The position numbers were made by a program, and so were the translations under genes. Shown here one piece after another: positions 16,099 to 25,455 of a stretch of DNA of 64,000 nt. The DNA comes from Sediminicola sp040566555 (GTDB lineage Bacteria; Bacteroidota; Bacteroidia; Flavobacteriales; Flavobacteriaceae), in contig NZ_JBEWYP010000003.1 of NCBI RefSeq assembly GCF_040566555.1, forward strand, positions 1-64,000, read 5' to 3'. A model generated the notes under the pieces. That model searched no databases and had not been told where the DNA came from. It worked only from the letters and a program-made list of their open reading frames with translations. Position 1 is the first letter of the stretch. Every line of letters starts with the position of its first letter.

Positions 16099-17295
16099 TT
16101 AATTTTTAGCCAATCTAAATAGCTTGATAACGGTTACCCTTAATCTAAACAAGGTATCCTTGATCAATCTAAAGGAGAAGGCTATCCAAGGTTCTGCATT
16201 GGTAGAGAGCTGTTGTACCAATTCCCCGGCCTTAGCTTTAATGGCAACCTTGTTGTCCTCATATTTTAAGGCGGTGTAAACACAGGCAACCATAAAAATA
16301 AGTGCTCCCGGTACTACAATGTAAGGGGAGAGGGAATGATGTAAGAAGGCATAAAAACCTAATCCCGTTAAACTACCATATAAAATAACGAAGTGTGATA
16401 TGTATATTGATAGGGTGCTGGAACCAATTTTTAGAACTGTACTGTTCATCATAAACCTTCTAAGGGTCATGAATACTCCAAATACAACAAGTACGTTTCC
16501 TAGCCTGATAAAGAGGTAGTTGTTTTTGTAAAGGTCTGCAAATAATTGAAGCCCGGTGGTCTGAGCCAAATAATTGACAAAAGGCGAAGAATAAAAGACA
16601 AGACTTAATCCAGCGACAAATGCGGTAGTTATCGCTACTGGGTATAGGTGCTTATAGTCCTTAAATCGGGTGAAAATTAATGATAGGAAAGCCCCAAAGG
16701 TAGCATATCCGAACCATGGGAAAATAGTGAATACAGAACCGTTTGCTTTGGTGAAATAATTCGCCAACATCTCCGGCAAGTATATATGATCCATGATTTT
16801 ATACTGTGGCTCCAATACAAAGAGAACGATAGTGGTGGCAAACAGGATCAATGGAAGCACGAATTTCTTTTTTGTACTGGAAAACAAATAGATCCCAATG
16901 ATACCCAAAATGGATAATCCAATACAATGCAAAACATCTACCAGATAGAAAGAACTATAGATTTCCCCTCTGACCAATCCAAAAAGATTGAGTCTAAGAA
17001 TATAACCAATCAACAATAATTGAAGACCTCTTTTTATTCCTTTCTTGACCCTAGGGTTATCAAAGCCCTGTTGATCTCCCCTTACCAATAAATACGTGAA
17101 GATAAAACCGGATACGGTAAAGAAAACCGGAGCGGTAATTCCCCTAAAATATTGCCAAATGGAAAAGGCTAGATTGGAATTGTCCCTGTAAGCGTTGTCT
17201 AAAAGTCCATCTACAAAATGTCCTTGTAACATCATAAGAATGGCCCATGCGCGCATGGCGTCTACAAAGTATAAGCGGTACTTATTGTTTTTCAT
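16099..17295 (-). CDS. HGSNAT-like (DUF1624) membrane acyltransferase family protein
   Basis: A 398-residue integral membrane protein with about ten helices. The N-terminus RLYFVDAMRAWAILMMLQGH matches the opening of the heparan-alpha-glucosaminide N-acetyltransferase catalytic domain and related acyltransferase-3 proteins, with the invariant R/D and His (H21) visible. The C-terminal 60 residues are basic and cytosolic. It may transfer an acyl group to an envelope glycan, but the substrate is unknown. It stands alone on the minus strand; a TAATTTTG box at 17360-17367 may be its promoter. Confidence 0.75.
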   Translation of the reverse strand: MKNNKYRLYFVDAMRAWAILMMLQGHFVDGLLDNAYRDNSNLAFSIWQYFRGITAPVFFTVSGFIFTYLLVRGDQQGFDNPRVKKGIKRGLQLLLIGYILRLNLFGLVRGEIYSSFYLVDVLHCIGLSILGIIGIYLFSSTKKKFVLPLILFATTIVLFVLEPQYKIMDHIYLPEMLANYFTKANGSVFTIFPWFGYATFGAFLSLIFTRFKDYKHLYPVAITTAFVAGLSLVFYSSPFVNYLAQTTGLQLFADLYKNNYLFIRLGNVLVVFGVFMTLRRFMMNSTVLKIGSSTLSIYISHFVILYGSLTGLGFYAFLHHSLSPYIVVPGALIFMVACVYTALKYEDNKVAIKAKAGELVQQLSTNAEPWIAFSFRLIKDTLFRLRVTVIKLFRLAKN

Positions 17296-17424
17296 TTAAG
17301 TCACGAATATCAATTACCCTATATACTTGTTAAACAGGGTGTTTGGATGTTTCCGAGTGCAAAATTAGCTAAAAAACTCGCACGTGTGCCTATTTTAGGG
17401 TATTTTCGTAAATAAAAAAATTCC

Positions 17425-17958
17425 ATGGCTACCATCTTGGCATTTGCAGGGAGTAATTCATCCACATCAATTAATTTTAAATTGGTGAAATATACTTCAG
17501 GTTTAATACAACAAAACGAGGTTAAAGTAATGGATCTTTCCAGTTTTCCGGTACCCATGTACAGCGCGGATACTGAGAAGAACAATGGTTATCCCGAGGA
17601 TGTTGTGGCCTTACAAAAAGATATTAAAAATGCTGATGGGTTGATAATTTCTGTCAATGAACACAACAGCGGACCCTCCGCCTATTTTAAAAATTTAATG
17701 GATTGGTTGTCACGGGTAGACAAACGCTTTTTGGAAGACAAGAAAATATTTCTAATGTCCACATCCCCAGGAAGAAGAGGCGCTATTTCCTCTCTGACCT
17801 ACGTAAAAGACACACTTCCCCGATTTGGAGGCGAAATTATGACCACTTTTTCCCTGCCTTCTTTCAATGATAATTTTGATCCCGAGAAGGGAATTTTAGA
17901 TGGGGAATTGAAAGCTGGACACCAAGTGGCCTTAGCAGATTTTTTAAAAACCTTATAG
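17425..17958 (+). CDS. NADPH-dependent FMN reductase family protein
   Basis: A 177-residue flavodoxin-fold protein. The phosphate loop GSNSSTSIN is at residues 9-17, and HNSGPSAYFKNLMDWLSR corresponds to the EYNxSxPGxLKNAxDW segment that binds the flavin ring. Members reduce FMN, quinones or azo dyes with NAD(P)H. The pabB start codon follows after 7 bp, so the two may be co-transcribed, although no functional link is obvious. Confidence 0.9.
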   Translation: MATILAFAGSNSSTSINFKLVKYTSGLIQQNEVKVMDLSSFPVPMYSADTEKNNGYPEDVVALQKDIKNADGLIISVNEHNSGPSAYFKNLMDWLSRVDKRFLEDKKIFLMSTSPGRRGAISSLTYVKDTLPRFGGEIMTTFSLPSFNDNFDPEKGILDGELKAGHQVALADFLKTL

Positions 17959-17965
17959 CAAATTC

Positions 17966-19264
17966 TTGCGTACAGAAGTCAATTTTACAGTAGCTGATCT
18001 CCCTAAATTTAAGGAAGCCTTATTAAAATGGGCGCAACAGTTCTATGAGGTCGTATGGTTGGATAGTAATGACCATATAGGGGAATATAGCTCCTTTGAC
18101 GGGCTTTTGGCCGCCGATGCACTAACGTCAATAGTTACCGATTATCACAATGCTTTTGAGGAGCTAAAAACATATCAGGATGGCAGCAAGGATTGGCTCT
18201 TCGGGTACTTGTCCTATGACCTGAAAAATGATGTGGAACAACTCTCCTCATCAAATTTTGATGGCCTTGGCTTTGCAGATATGCATTTTTTTCAACCCAA
18301 GCGCATCATACGTTTTCAGGGAGACCAAGTTAATTTTTGTTATCTAAATATGGTGGCTGATGAGATAGAGGAAGATTTCAAAGCCATTACCAATCAATCC
18401 CTATTAAATAATTCCGAATCGCCGGCCGATACTTCTATTCGCATAAAACTGCGAATTTTTAAGGATGATTATTTTAAAAGAGTACAGCAGCTTTTGGCAC
18501 GTATTTATAGGGGAGATATTTATGAGGCTAATTTTTGTCAAGAATTTTATCTAGAGGACACTTGTATTGATCCCTTGCTGACCTTTCAAAAACTGAATGC
18601 TATTTCCAAGCCCCCATTCGCTACGTTTTTAAAATTCAAAGATGTATTTGCCCTATCCGCGTCTCCCGAACGCTATATTAAAAAACAGGGAACTAAAATT
18701 ATTTCCCAGCCCATCAAGGGAACTGCAAAACGGTCTTCGGAGCCAAAAGAAGATGAGCAATTGAAGCTCCTTTTGGAAAATGACCCAAAAGAAAGGGCAG
18801 AAAATATAATGATTGTGGACCTGGTGCGAAACGACCTCTCCAAAAGTGCGCTAAAAGGGAGTGTAGTAGTTGAGGAGCTCTGTAAGGTATATTCTTTTGA
18901 ACAGGTCCATCAAATGATTTCCACTATTACTGCCACTGTGGACGCACGGAAGAATCCGGTGGATATTATCAAAGAAACCTTTCCCATGGGCAGTATGACA
19001 GGCGCCCCAAAAGTTTCGGCTATGAAAATCATAGAAGAATTGGAAGCCACCAAACGAGGCCTTTACAGTGGCGCTGTAGGTTATTTTACACCAGAAGGGG
19101 ATTTTGATTTTAATGTGATTATCAGAAGCATCCTGTACAATTCCTCCAAAAGATATGTTTCCTTCTCAGTGGGCAGTGCCATTACGGCAAAGGCATCCCC
19201 TGAAAAGGAGTATGAGGAATGTCTATTAAAGGCTAAGGCGATGCGGGTGGTCCTGGAAGGCTAG
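17966..19264 (+). CDS. pabB: Aminodeoxychorismate synthase component I
   Basis: 432 residues from a TTG start at 17966; no ATG is near and TTG gives the full family length. The chorismate-binding domain occupies about 165-430. K251 in PIKGTAKR is the lysine that forms the covalent intermediate in PabB; anthranilate synthases have Ala there (PIAGT), so PabB fits better than TrpE. DLVRNDLSK and GSMTGAPK are present. It makes 4-amino-4-deoxychorismate for folate with PabA-derived ammonia; pabA and pabC are not adjacent. Confidence 0.9.
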   Translation: MRTEVNFTVADLPKFKEALLKWAQQFYEVVWLDSNDHIGEYSSFDGLLAADALTSIVTDYHNAFEELKTYQDGSKDWLFGYLSYDLKNDVEQLSSSNFDGLGFADMHFFQPKRIIRFQGDQVNFCYLNMVADEIEEDFKAITNQSLLNNSESPADTSIRIKLRIFKDDYFKRVQQLLARIYRGDIYEANFCQEFYLEDTCIDPLLTFQKLNAISKPPFATFLKFKDVFALSASPERYIKKQGTKIISQPIKGTAKRSSEPKEDEQLKLLLENDPKERAENIMIVDLVRNDLSKSALKGSVVVEELCKVYSFEQVHQMISTITATVDARKNPVDIIKETFPMGSMTGAPKVSAMKIIEELEATKRGLYSGAVGYFTPEGDFDFNVIIRSILYNSSKRYVSFSVGSAITAKASPEKEYEECLLKAKAMRVVLEG

Positions 19265-19326
19265 TGTAAATAGGTAGGTTGCCTTACCAAATATTTGTTT
19301 ATTTTTAGATTCAAGCCCGAATTACC

Positions 19327-20148
19327 ATGCACCAAGAATACTTCCTTCCATTTCAAAAATATAAAATTGCTGTGATGTGTACCCAACCCCAAGAGATCTT
19401 GGGGGTAGTTGTACTATGCCATGGATTTGGAGAGCACTACAGGCGGTATTTGCCAGAAGTGATCCCTCAGCTTGAGAATGCAGGACTTGCGGTGGTAGCC
19501 TATGATAATATAGGTCATGGACAATCTGGGGGCAAAAGGGGTCACTGCCCAAATTACGAGGCCTTACTGGATATCTTGGCGTTGGTCATCGAACGGGCAC
19601 AATCACTTTATCCCGCCAAACCCCTATTCCTTTACGGACATAGCATGGGGGGCAATCTGGTTTTAAATTACGTTTTAAGAAGGAAACACCACGTTAAGGG
19701 CGTCATTGCAACAAGTCCCTATCTTCGTTTGGCATTTAAGCCTCCAAAGTGGAAAATGATCTTGGGAAAGGCAATGCTGAGTATCTACCCGTCTATTACT
19801 CTACCCTCAGGATTGGATCCCGAAGGTATTTCACGAATCCCAGAAGAGGTTGAACGATATAAGAATGATCCGATGGTACATGATAAGGTGAGTCCAATGT
19901 TTTCTTTTCCCGTTATGGACGCTGGGGAATGGGCTATTGCAAACAGCAATTTGTTAACGGTAAATACTTTGTTGTTGCATGGAACTGGAGATCAAATAAT
20001 CGATCATAGGGGAACCGTGGCCTTTCATGAAAATGCCAGCACTACTACCCTTAAACTCCTGGAAGGGGGCTACCATGAATTGCACAAGGACCTTTGCAGT
20101 AAAGAAATGCTGGGGCACATCAATAATTGGTTGGCGCTGCAACTTTGA
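19327..20148 (+). CDS. Alpha/beta hydrolase, monoacylglycerol lipase/lysophospholipase type
   Basis: 273 residues of the serine aminopeptidase S33/Hydrolase_4 group. HGFGEHYRRY is the oxyanion-side motif, GHSMGG carries the nucleophile serine, and the acid and base are probably Asp in GTGDQIID and His in GGYHELHKD. The layout is that of monoglyceride lipase and PldB. No signal peptide, so cytosolic. The tilS GTG start follows 13 bp past its stop. Confidence 0.9.
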   Translation: MHQEYFLPFQKYKIAVMCTQPQEILGVVVLCHGFGEHYRRYLPEVIPQLENAGLAVVAYDNIGHGQSGGKRGHCPNYEALLDILALVIERAQSLYPAKPLFLYGHSMGGNLVLNYVLRRKHHVKGVIATSPYLRLAFKPPKWKMILGKAMLSIYPSITLPSGLDPEGISRIPEEVERYKNDPMVHDKVSPMFSFPVMDAGEWAIANSNLLTVNTLLLHGTGDQIIDHRGTVAFHENASTTTLKLLEGGYHELHKDLCSKEMLGHINNWLALQL

Positions 20149-20161
20149 GTACATTTACGGC

Positions 20162-21469
20162 GTGCTAGAGGAATTCAATAATCATATCAATACATCTTTT
20201 CCCCACCTACGGGAAGGGAAGTTTTTATTGGCTTGCAGTGGAGGCCTCGATAGCGTGGTTCTTACCCACTTATGCCATGGTGCTGGCTTGGATTTTGCAT
20301 TGGCCCATTGTAATTTTAACTTAAGGGGAGATGCCAGTGATGGGGATGAGGCTTTTGTAAAAAAATTGGCCGCAGAATTAGATAAAGAATTTTATGTAAT
20401 TATCTTTAATACAGTGAATTACATGAACAAAAACAAAGTTTCCCTTCAAATGGCTGCGCGTGAGCTACGCTATGATTGGTTCCAAGGATTAATGGAGCAA
20501 AAAGGCTGGTCGACTTTGGTTACGGCACATCATGCAGATGATAACCTGGAAACTTTTCTTATCAACCTTTCCAGGGGAACGGGCATAGACGGACTTACTG
20601 GAATTCCCGAAAAAACGGCAAGTATTTCAAGACCCTTGTTGAAATATTCGAGGGTTCAATTAGAGGCCTATGCCAAAGAAAGGAACCTGGAATGGCGGGA
20701 GGATCTTTCCAACCAAGAGACCAAATATCTCAGGAATAAGATAAGACATCAAATTGTTCCTCTTCTTAAGGAATTGCATCCTACTTTCCTTACTAACTTT
20801 AAGCAGACACAACATTTTTTGAGGCAGACCTCAGGAATTGCCGAAGACCATATAAACCAAATAAAAGAGCAGCTTTTTAATAGGGACAACGAGGTCATTA
20901 AAATTTCCATTTCAGAATTAATGAAATTAAATCCTATAGAGGGATATTTATATGCGTTGCTCAATGAGTACGGTTTTATGGAATGGAATGACGTATTATC
21001 CTTGTTGACAGCAATGGGAGGCAAAGAGGTTCGTTCCAAAACCCATAGACTGTTAAAGCATAGGGAATATTTGCTACTAGAGGAAATCTCCATTTCCACA
21101 GGGATGGAATATGCGATAAACGAAGAAGACAAAAGGTTAGAGGAGCCTTTAAAAATGTCTTTAGATATAGTCGATAAAATCGAAGAGACGGGCAATACCA
21201 TACTTTATGTAGATAAAGAAACGTTAAAGTATCCCCTGACGGTAAGAAAATGGAGAAAAGGAGACTATTTTTATCCTTTTGGCATGCGTGGAAGTAAAAA
21301 GGTGTCCAAGTTTTTTAAGGACATAAAAATGGACCAGATTTCCAAGGAAAAACAATGGCTGCTGTGCTCCGATGACAATGTAGTTTGGATCATGGGAAAA
21401 AGAGGGGATGATCGGTTTAAGGTTACCGACAGCACAAAAATGATATTAAAAATCAGTATACAGGAATGA
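20162..21469 (+). CDS. tilS: tRNA(Ile)-lysidine synthase TilS
   Basis: 435 residues from a GTG at 20162, chosen because it follows the hydrolase stop and gives a family-like N-terminus (LEEFNNHI). A longer frame from 20027 would overlap the hydrolase by 122 bp. The P-loop S26-GGLDS of the PP-loop ATPase is followed by HHADDNLET and the TilS central and C-terminal domains (LRNKIRH; RKWRKGDYFYPFGM). It modifies C34 of the minor tRNA-Ile to lysidine so that AUA is read as Ile; it is essential. It overlaps the next gene by ATGA. Confidence 0.95.
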   Translation: MLEEFNNHINTSFPHLREGKFLLACSGGLDSVVLTHLCHGAGLDFALAHCNFNLRGDASDGDEAFVKKLAAELDKEFYVIIFNTVNYMNKNKVSLQMAARELRYDWFQGLMEQKGWSTLVTAHHADDNLETFLINLSRGTGIDGLTGIPEKTASISRPLLKYSRVQLEAYAKERNLEWREDLSNQETKYLRNKIRHQIVPLLKELHPTFLTNFKQTQHFLRQTSGIAEDHINQIKEQLFNRDNEVIKISISELMKLNPIEGYLYALLNEYGFMEWNDVLSLLTAMGGKEVRSKTHRLLKHREYLLLEEISISTGMEYAINEEDKRLEEPLKMSLDIVDKIEETGNTILYVDKETLKYPLTVRKWRKGDYFYPFGMRGSKKVSKFFKDIKMDQISKEKQWLLCSDDNVVWIMGKRGDDRFKVTDSTKMILKISIQE

Positions 21470-23472
21470 AGAAGTTTATTACCGGGATTATAGTATTGCT
21501 AACACTTACATCGGTTTTTGCCCAAACAGAGGATAATCCAGTAGTTTGGTCCTATGAGGTGAAAAAGATATCAGATACCGAGTATGATCTGGTCATTAAA
21601 GGGGATATCATGGAAGGGTGGCATATTTACTCCCAGTTTACCCCGGAAGGTGGTCCACTGCAAAGTGAATTTACCTTTGAAGAGGCTGGCGATCTCTATG
21701 AATTGATCGGGGAGCCCAAGGAAGGAAAAACGGTAAGGGAATACAGTGATATCTTTGGAGTGGACGAGATTTTCTTTAAAAACAAAGCACTGTTCACACA
21801 GCGTATCAAATTGATAGATCCCAGTGTAGACCAATTGGAAGTTGGTTTATTCTATCAAATTTGTAAGGAAGTATGTATTTCCAAGGATGAAGTTTTTAAT
21901 ATTTCCCTGAGCGGTAAGACCGTGGTGGTGAATGAAAAAACGGTGGACCAACGAAGTCAGGCTCTCAGTGAAGCCTTAGTGCTGGACCTTAAGAACAAGA
22001 ATTTATTGAATGGCGATTCAGAAGGTATGGATATGGGAACCAGTCTATGGATGATTTTTGGACTTGGATTTCTGGGAGGCCTCATAGCCTTGTTGACACC
22101 TTGTGTATTTCCAATGATCCCATTGACGGTATCTTTTTTTACCAAACAATCACAACCCAAGGCTAAAGGTATCACCAACGCCCTGTTATATGGCTTCTTT
22201 ATTGTTCTGATCTATTTCCTTCTCAGTTTACCATTTCATTTGTTTGATTCTGTAGATTCGCAGATCTTGAATACCATAGCTACCAATGTCTGGCTAAATC
22301 TATTTTTCTTTTTGATTTTCATCTTCTTTTCGTTCTCCTTTTTTGGGTATTACGAATTGACACTTCCTAGTTCATGGGCCAATAAGATGGATTCTGCCTC
22401 TTCTAAAGTAGGTGGTGGTTTTGGTATCTTTTTCATGGCTGTTACCCTAGCTATTGTATCCTTTTCCTGTACCGGCCCCATTCTTGGAGGGTTATTGGGA
22501 AGTACGGCCCTGGCAGATGGGGATGTTGCTACTAATTTAACTATAGGTATGTTGGGCTTTGGAGTTGCTCTGGCCCTGCCTTTTGCCCTTTTTGCCCTAT
22601 TTCCCGCATGGTTGAATTCACTTCCTAAATCGGGAGGATGGATGACCACGGTAAAAGTGGTGCTTGGCTTTTTAGAACTGGCACTGGCCTTTAAATTCCT
22701 GTCCAATGCCGATTTGGTAGGGAATTGGGGGATTTTTAAAAGGGAAATATTTTTGGGAATTTGGATCCTATTATTTTTGCTGATGACTTTATATCTTTTT
22801 GGAATGTTCCGTTTTCCACATGATGGTCCCAAACAAAAATTATCCAAAACCAGATTGGGTGTTGCCCTTTTGAGTGGAGCATTTTCGCTTTATTTAATCT
22901 TGGGATTGGCCAAGGTGACCGACCTAAAACTTTTGAGTGGCTTCCCTCCGCCAGAGTTCTATAGTGTTTTTGAACAGGAGAGCGATTGTCCCTTGGGAAT
23001 AAATTGTTTTAAAGATTTTGATGAGGGATTGGCTTATGCCCAAGAAGTCAATAAGCCTATTTTATTGGATTTTACTGGGTGGGCCTGTGTCAACTGTCGT
23101 AAAATGGAAGAAAACGTATGGAGCGAACCTGATATTTATCCTTTGTTAAAAGAGGATTATGTATTGATTTCCCTTTACATAGACGATCGGAAACCCTTAC
23201 CTGAAGATGGGCAGTTCGATTTTAAATTTGAATCCGGAAGGGTGAAGACCATTAAAACAGTAGGTGAAAAATGGGGTACCTTCCAAACCCTAAACTTTAA
23301 TGCGGCTTCCCAGCCCTATTATGTATTGCTCACACCAGATTTGGAAGTTCTTAACTCTTCCATCCAATATACAGACAAGGACACCTATTTAAATTGGTTG
23401 AAAACCGGTTTAAAAAACTACAGGTCCTTACAACCAGAAAATCCGTTTAACCAAACTAAAGCCATCAACTAA
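21466..23472 (+). CDS. dsbD: Thiol:disulfide interchange protein, DsbD type
   Basis: 668 residues. A signal peptide (about 1-19) leads to a periplasmic alpha domain with a Cys pair near FYQICKEVCIS. Then come eight membrane helices (about 190-500) with the two redox cysteines in TPCVFPMIPLT and FSCTGPILGG. A C-terminal thioredoxin domain has active site C541-V-N-C544. It passes electrons from cytosolic thioredoxin to periplasmic thiol proteins and cytochrome maturation. It is joined to tilS by an ATGA overlap and to the CocE-like gene by a shared base (TAATG). Confidence 0.95.
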   Translation: MKKFITGIIVLLTLTSVFAQTEDNPVVWSYEVKKISDTEYDLVIKGDIMEGWHIYSQFTPEGGPLQSEFTFEEAGDLYELIGEPKEGKTVREYSDIFGVDEIFFKNKALFTQRIKLIDPSVDQLEVGLFYQICKEVCISKDEVFNISLSGKTVVVNEKTVDQRSQALSEALVLDLKNKNLLNGDSEGMDMGTSLWMIFGLGFLGGLIALLTPCVFPMIPLTVSFFTKQSQPKAKGITNALLYGFFIVLIYFLLSLPFHLFDSVDSQILNTIATNVWLNLFFFLIFIFFSFSFFGYYELTLPSSWANKMDSASSKVGGGFGIFFMAVTLAIVSFSCTGPILGGLLGSTALADGDVATNLTIGMLGFGVALALPFALFALFPAWLNSLPKSGGWMTTVKVVLGFLELALAFKFLSNADLVGNWGIFKREIFLGIWILLFLLMTLYLFGMFRFPHDGPKQKLSKTRLGVALLSGAFSLYLILGLAKVTDLKLLSGFPPPEFYSVFEQESDCPLGINCFKDFDEGLAYAQEVNKPILLDFTGWACVNCRKMEENVWSEPDIYPLLKEDYVLISLYIDDRKPLPEDGQFDFKFESGRVKTIKTVGEKWGTFQTLNFNAASQPYYVLLTPDLEVLNSSIQYTDKDTYLNWLKTGLKNYRSLQPENPFNQTKAIN

Positions 23473-25361
23473 TGAGAAAACATCTGATCCTTCTTTTTGC
23501 CATATTCATGGCCGTTTCCTGTAGAAATGTCAAAGTACTGGAAAAAGAGATGCCGGGGGACGCCAAAACGGCCTCGTTAGAAACGTATAAGGCCAAGGAC
23601 CATTATACCAAAAAGGAAGTGACCATTACTATGCGGGATGGAATCAAATTACATACCACCATATATTCTCCCAAAGACACCTCTAAAAAATATCCTATCC
23701 TTTTTCAACGTACCCCATATAGCTGTAAGCCCTATGGAGCTGATGAATTTAAAACACAGATAGGTCCCAACGTGAAAATGATGATGGAAGGGAATATTGT
23801 GGTCTATCAGGATGTAAGGGGAAGATGGAACAGTGAGGGCGTTTATGATAATATGCGGGCCTATATTCCCAATAAAAAAGAAGGAGAGACGGATGAGGCC
23901 TCAGATACCTACGATTCGATTGACTGGTTGGTAAAAAACGTTGCCAATAATAATGGTAATGTTGGGATATGGGGGATTTCGTATCCCGGGTTCTATTCTA
24001 CCTATTCCTTGCTGGATGCCCATCCGGCATTAAAGGCGGTATCGCCTCAAGCGCCCATAGGCGATTTTTATTTTGATGATTTTCACCATAACGGTGCCTA
24101 TTTGTTGAGTTATTGGAGGGCTACTTCCGTATTTGGCTATATGAAGGATACACCTACCAAAGAGGAATGGTATACCTATCCAGAGATTGGGACACAGGAT
24201 CAGTACCAGTTCTTTTTGGATAATGGACCTCTTTCCAATTTGGATAAATACTATAAAGAGGACAACGTGTTTTGGCAGCAATTGAAAGAGCATCCAGATT
24301 ACGATGAATTCTGGCAGAAGAGAGGGATCATTCAGCATTTAGAAAATATTAAGCCTGCCGTAATGGTTGTTGGTGGATGGTTTGATGCCGAGGATCTATA
24401 TGGTCCACTGACCACTTATAGTACCATAGAAAAACAAAATTCCAATTACAATACCATCGTAATGGGTCCATGGAGTCATGGAGATTGGGCAAAGAACAAC
24501 AAAAGACAAGCCATTGGGAATGTCTACTTTGGAGATGATATTTCCAAGTTCTTTCAAGAAAACATTGAAAGTAAATTTTTCAATCACTTCTTAAAAGGCG
24601 AAGGCGAGCAGGGAACTGAACTTCCAGAAGCCTATGTGTTCGACACTGGCACCAAGGATTGGAAACAGTTTGATGCGTGGCCACCAAAAAATACCAAAAA
24701 AGAATCCTATTACCTGCAGCCAAACCAAGATTTGGGACAAAATGAAGTAAAAGGGGATACTGCCGAGGAATTCCTTAGTGACCCTAAAAAACCGGTTCCC
24801 TATACAGAGGATATCAAGGTTGTATTCACCCCTAGGAAGTATATGACAGATGACCAGCGTTTTGCTGCGCGTAGGCCCGATGTGTTGGTTTTTGAAACCG
24901 ATGCCTTGGAAAATCCCGTGACCTTGGCCGGGGATATTATGGCGAAATTGAAAGTTGCCACCACTGGCACAGATGCAGATTGGGTAGTTAAGTTGATTGA
25001 TGTATACCCTGCCGACCATCCTGATTACGAGGAAACGCAGGAGTATTTAAAAATGAGCAACTACCATCAAATGGTTCGAAGCGAAGTGCTTAGAGGACGT
25101 TATAGAAACGATTTTTCAAAGCCGGAAGCATTTGTGCCCAATAAGGAAACGGCTGTAAATATTAAGCTACAGGACGTGATGCATACCTTTAAAAAAGGGC
25201 ACAAGATCCAAATCCAGATTCAAAGCACCTGGTTTCCATATATAGATATTAATCCACAGACATTTGTGAAAAATATATTTTATGCCAAGCCAGAGGATTT
25301 CAAGAAGCAGACCCATAAGGTATTCCACAGCTCCCAGATAGAATTTACGGTTATGGAATAG
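23472..25361 (+). CDS. CocE/NonD family hydrolase (X-Pro dipeptidyl-peptidase S15 fold), lipoprotein
   Basis: 629 residues. A lipoprotein signal (cleavage before Cys near residue 17, AVSC) leads to an alpha/beta hydrolase with nucleophile S170 in GISYPG, then a helical cap and a C-terminal jelly-roll beta domain (from about 470, with IQIQSTWFPYIDINPQ). Relatives include cocaine esterase, glutaryl-7-ACA acylase and alpha-amino acid ester hydrolase. A periplasmic or outer-membrane hydrolase of small amides or esters is likely. A terminator follows. Confidence 0.9.
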   Translation: MRKHLILLFAIFMAVSCRNVKVLEKEMPGDAKTASLETYKAKDHYTKKEVTITMRDGIKLHTTIYSPKDTSKKYPILFQRTPYSCKPYGADEFKTQIGPNVKMMMEGNIVVYQDVRGRWNSEGVYDNMRAYIPNKKEGETDEASDTYDSIDWLVKNVANNNGNVGIWGISYPGFYSTYSLLDAHPALKAVSPQAPIGDFYFDDFHHNGAYLLSYWRATSVFGYMKDTPTKEEWYTYPEIGTQDQYQFFLDNGPLSNLDKYYKEDNVFWQQLKEHPDYDEFWQKRGIIQHLENIKPAVMVVGGWFDAEDLYGPLTTYSTIEKQNSNYNTIVMGPWSHGDWAKNNKRQAIGNVYFGDDISKFFQENIESKFFNHFLKGEGEQGTELPEAYVFDTGTKDWKQFDAWPPKNTKKESYYLQPNQDLGQNEVKGDTAEEFLSDPKKPVPYTEDIKVVFTPRKYMTDDQRFAARRPDVLVFETDALENPVTLAGDIMAKLKVATTGTDADWVVKLIDVYPADHPDYEETQEYLKMSNYHQMVRSEVLRGRYRNDFSKPEAFVPNKETAVNIKLQDVMHTFKKGHKIQIQIQSTWFPYIDINPQTFVKNIFYAKPEDFKKQTHKVFHSSQIEFTVME

Positions 25362-25388
25362 GAACATAATCATTTCAAACCAAATAAT

Positions 25389-25418
25389 AAAAAGGCTGCC
25401 ATTTGGCAGCTTTTTTAT
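25389..25418 (+). terminator. Rho-independent terminator after CocE-like gene
   Basis: GCTGCC (25395-25400), loop ATTT, GGCAGC (25405-25410) and T6, with A/T extension of the stem. It closes the pabB/tilS/dsbD/CocE gene string. Confidence 0.9.
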
Positions 25419-25455
25419 TTCTTCAAATTAGGGCTATCTTTCATTCCATAAAAAA

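Noticed and set aside
17966..19264. Reading the chorismate enzyme as anthranilate synthase TrpE
   Set aside because: PIKGT carries the PabB-specific lysine and no trp genes are nearby.
20027..20161. N-terminal extension of tilS
   Set aside because: It would overlap the alpha/beta hydrolase by 122 bp and has no similarity to TilS; GTG at 20162 gives the family length.
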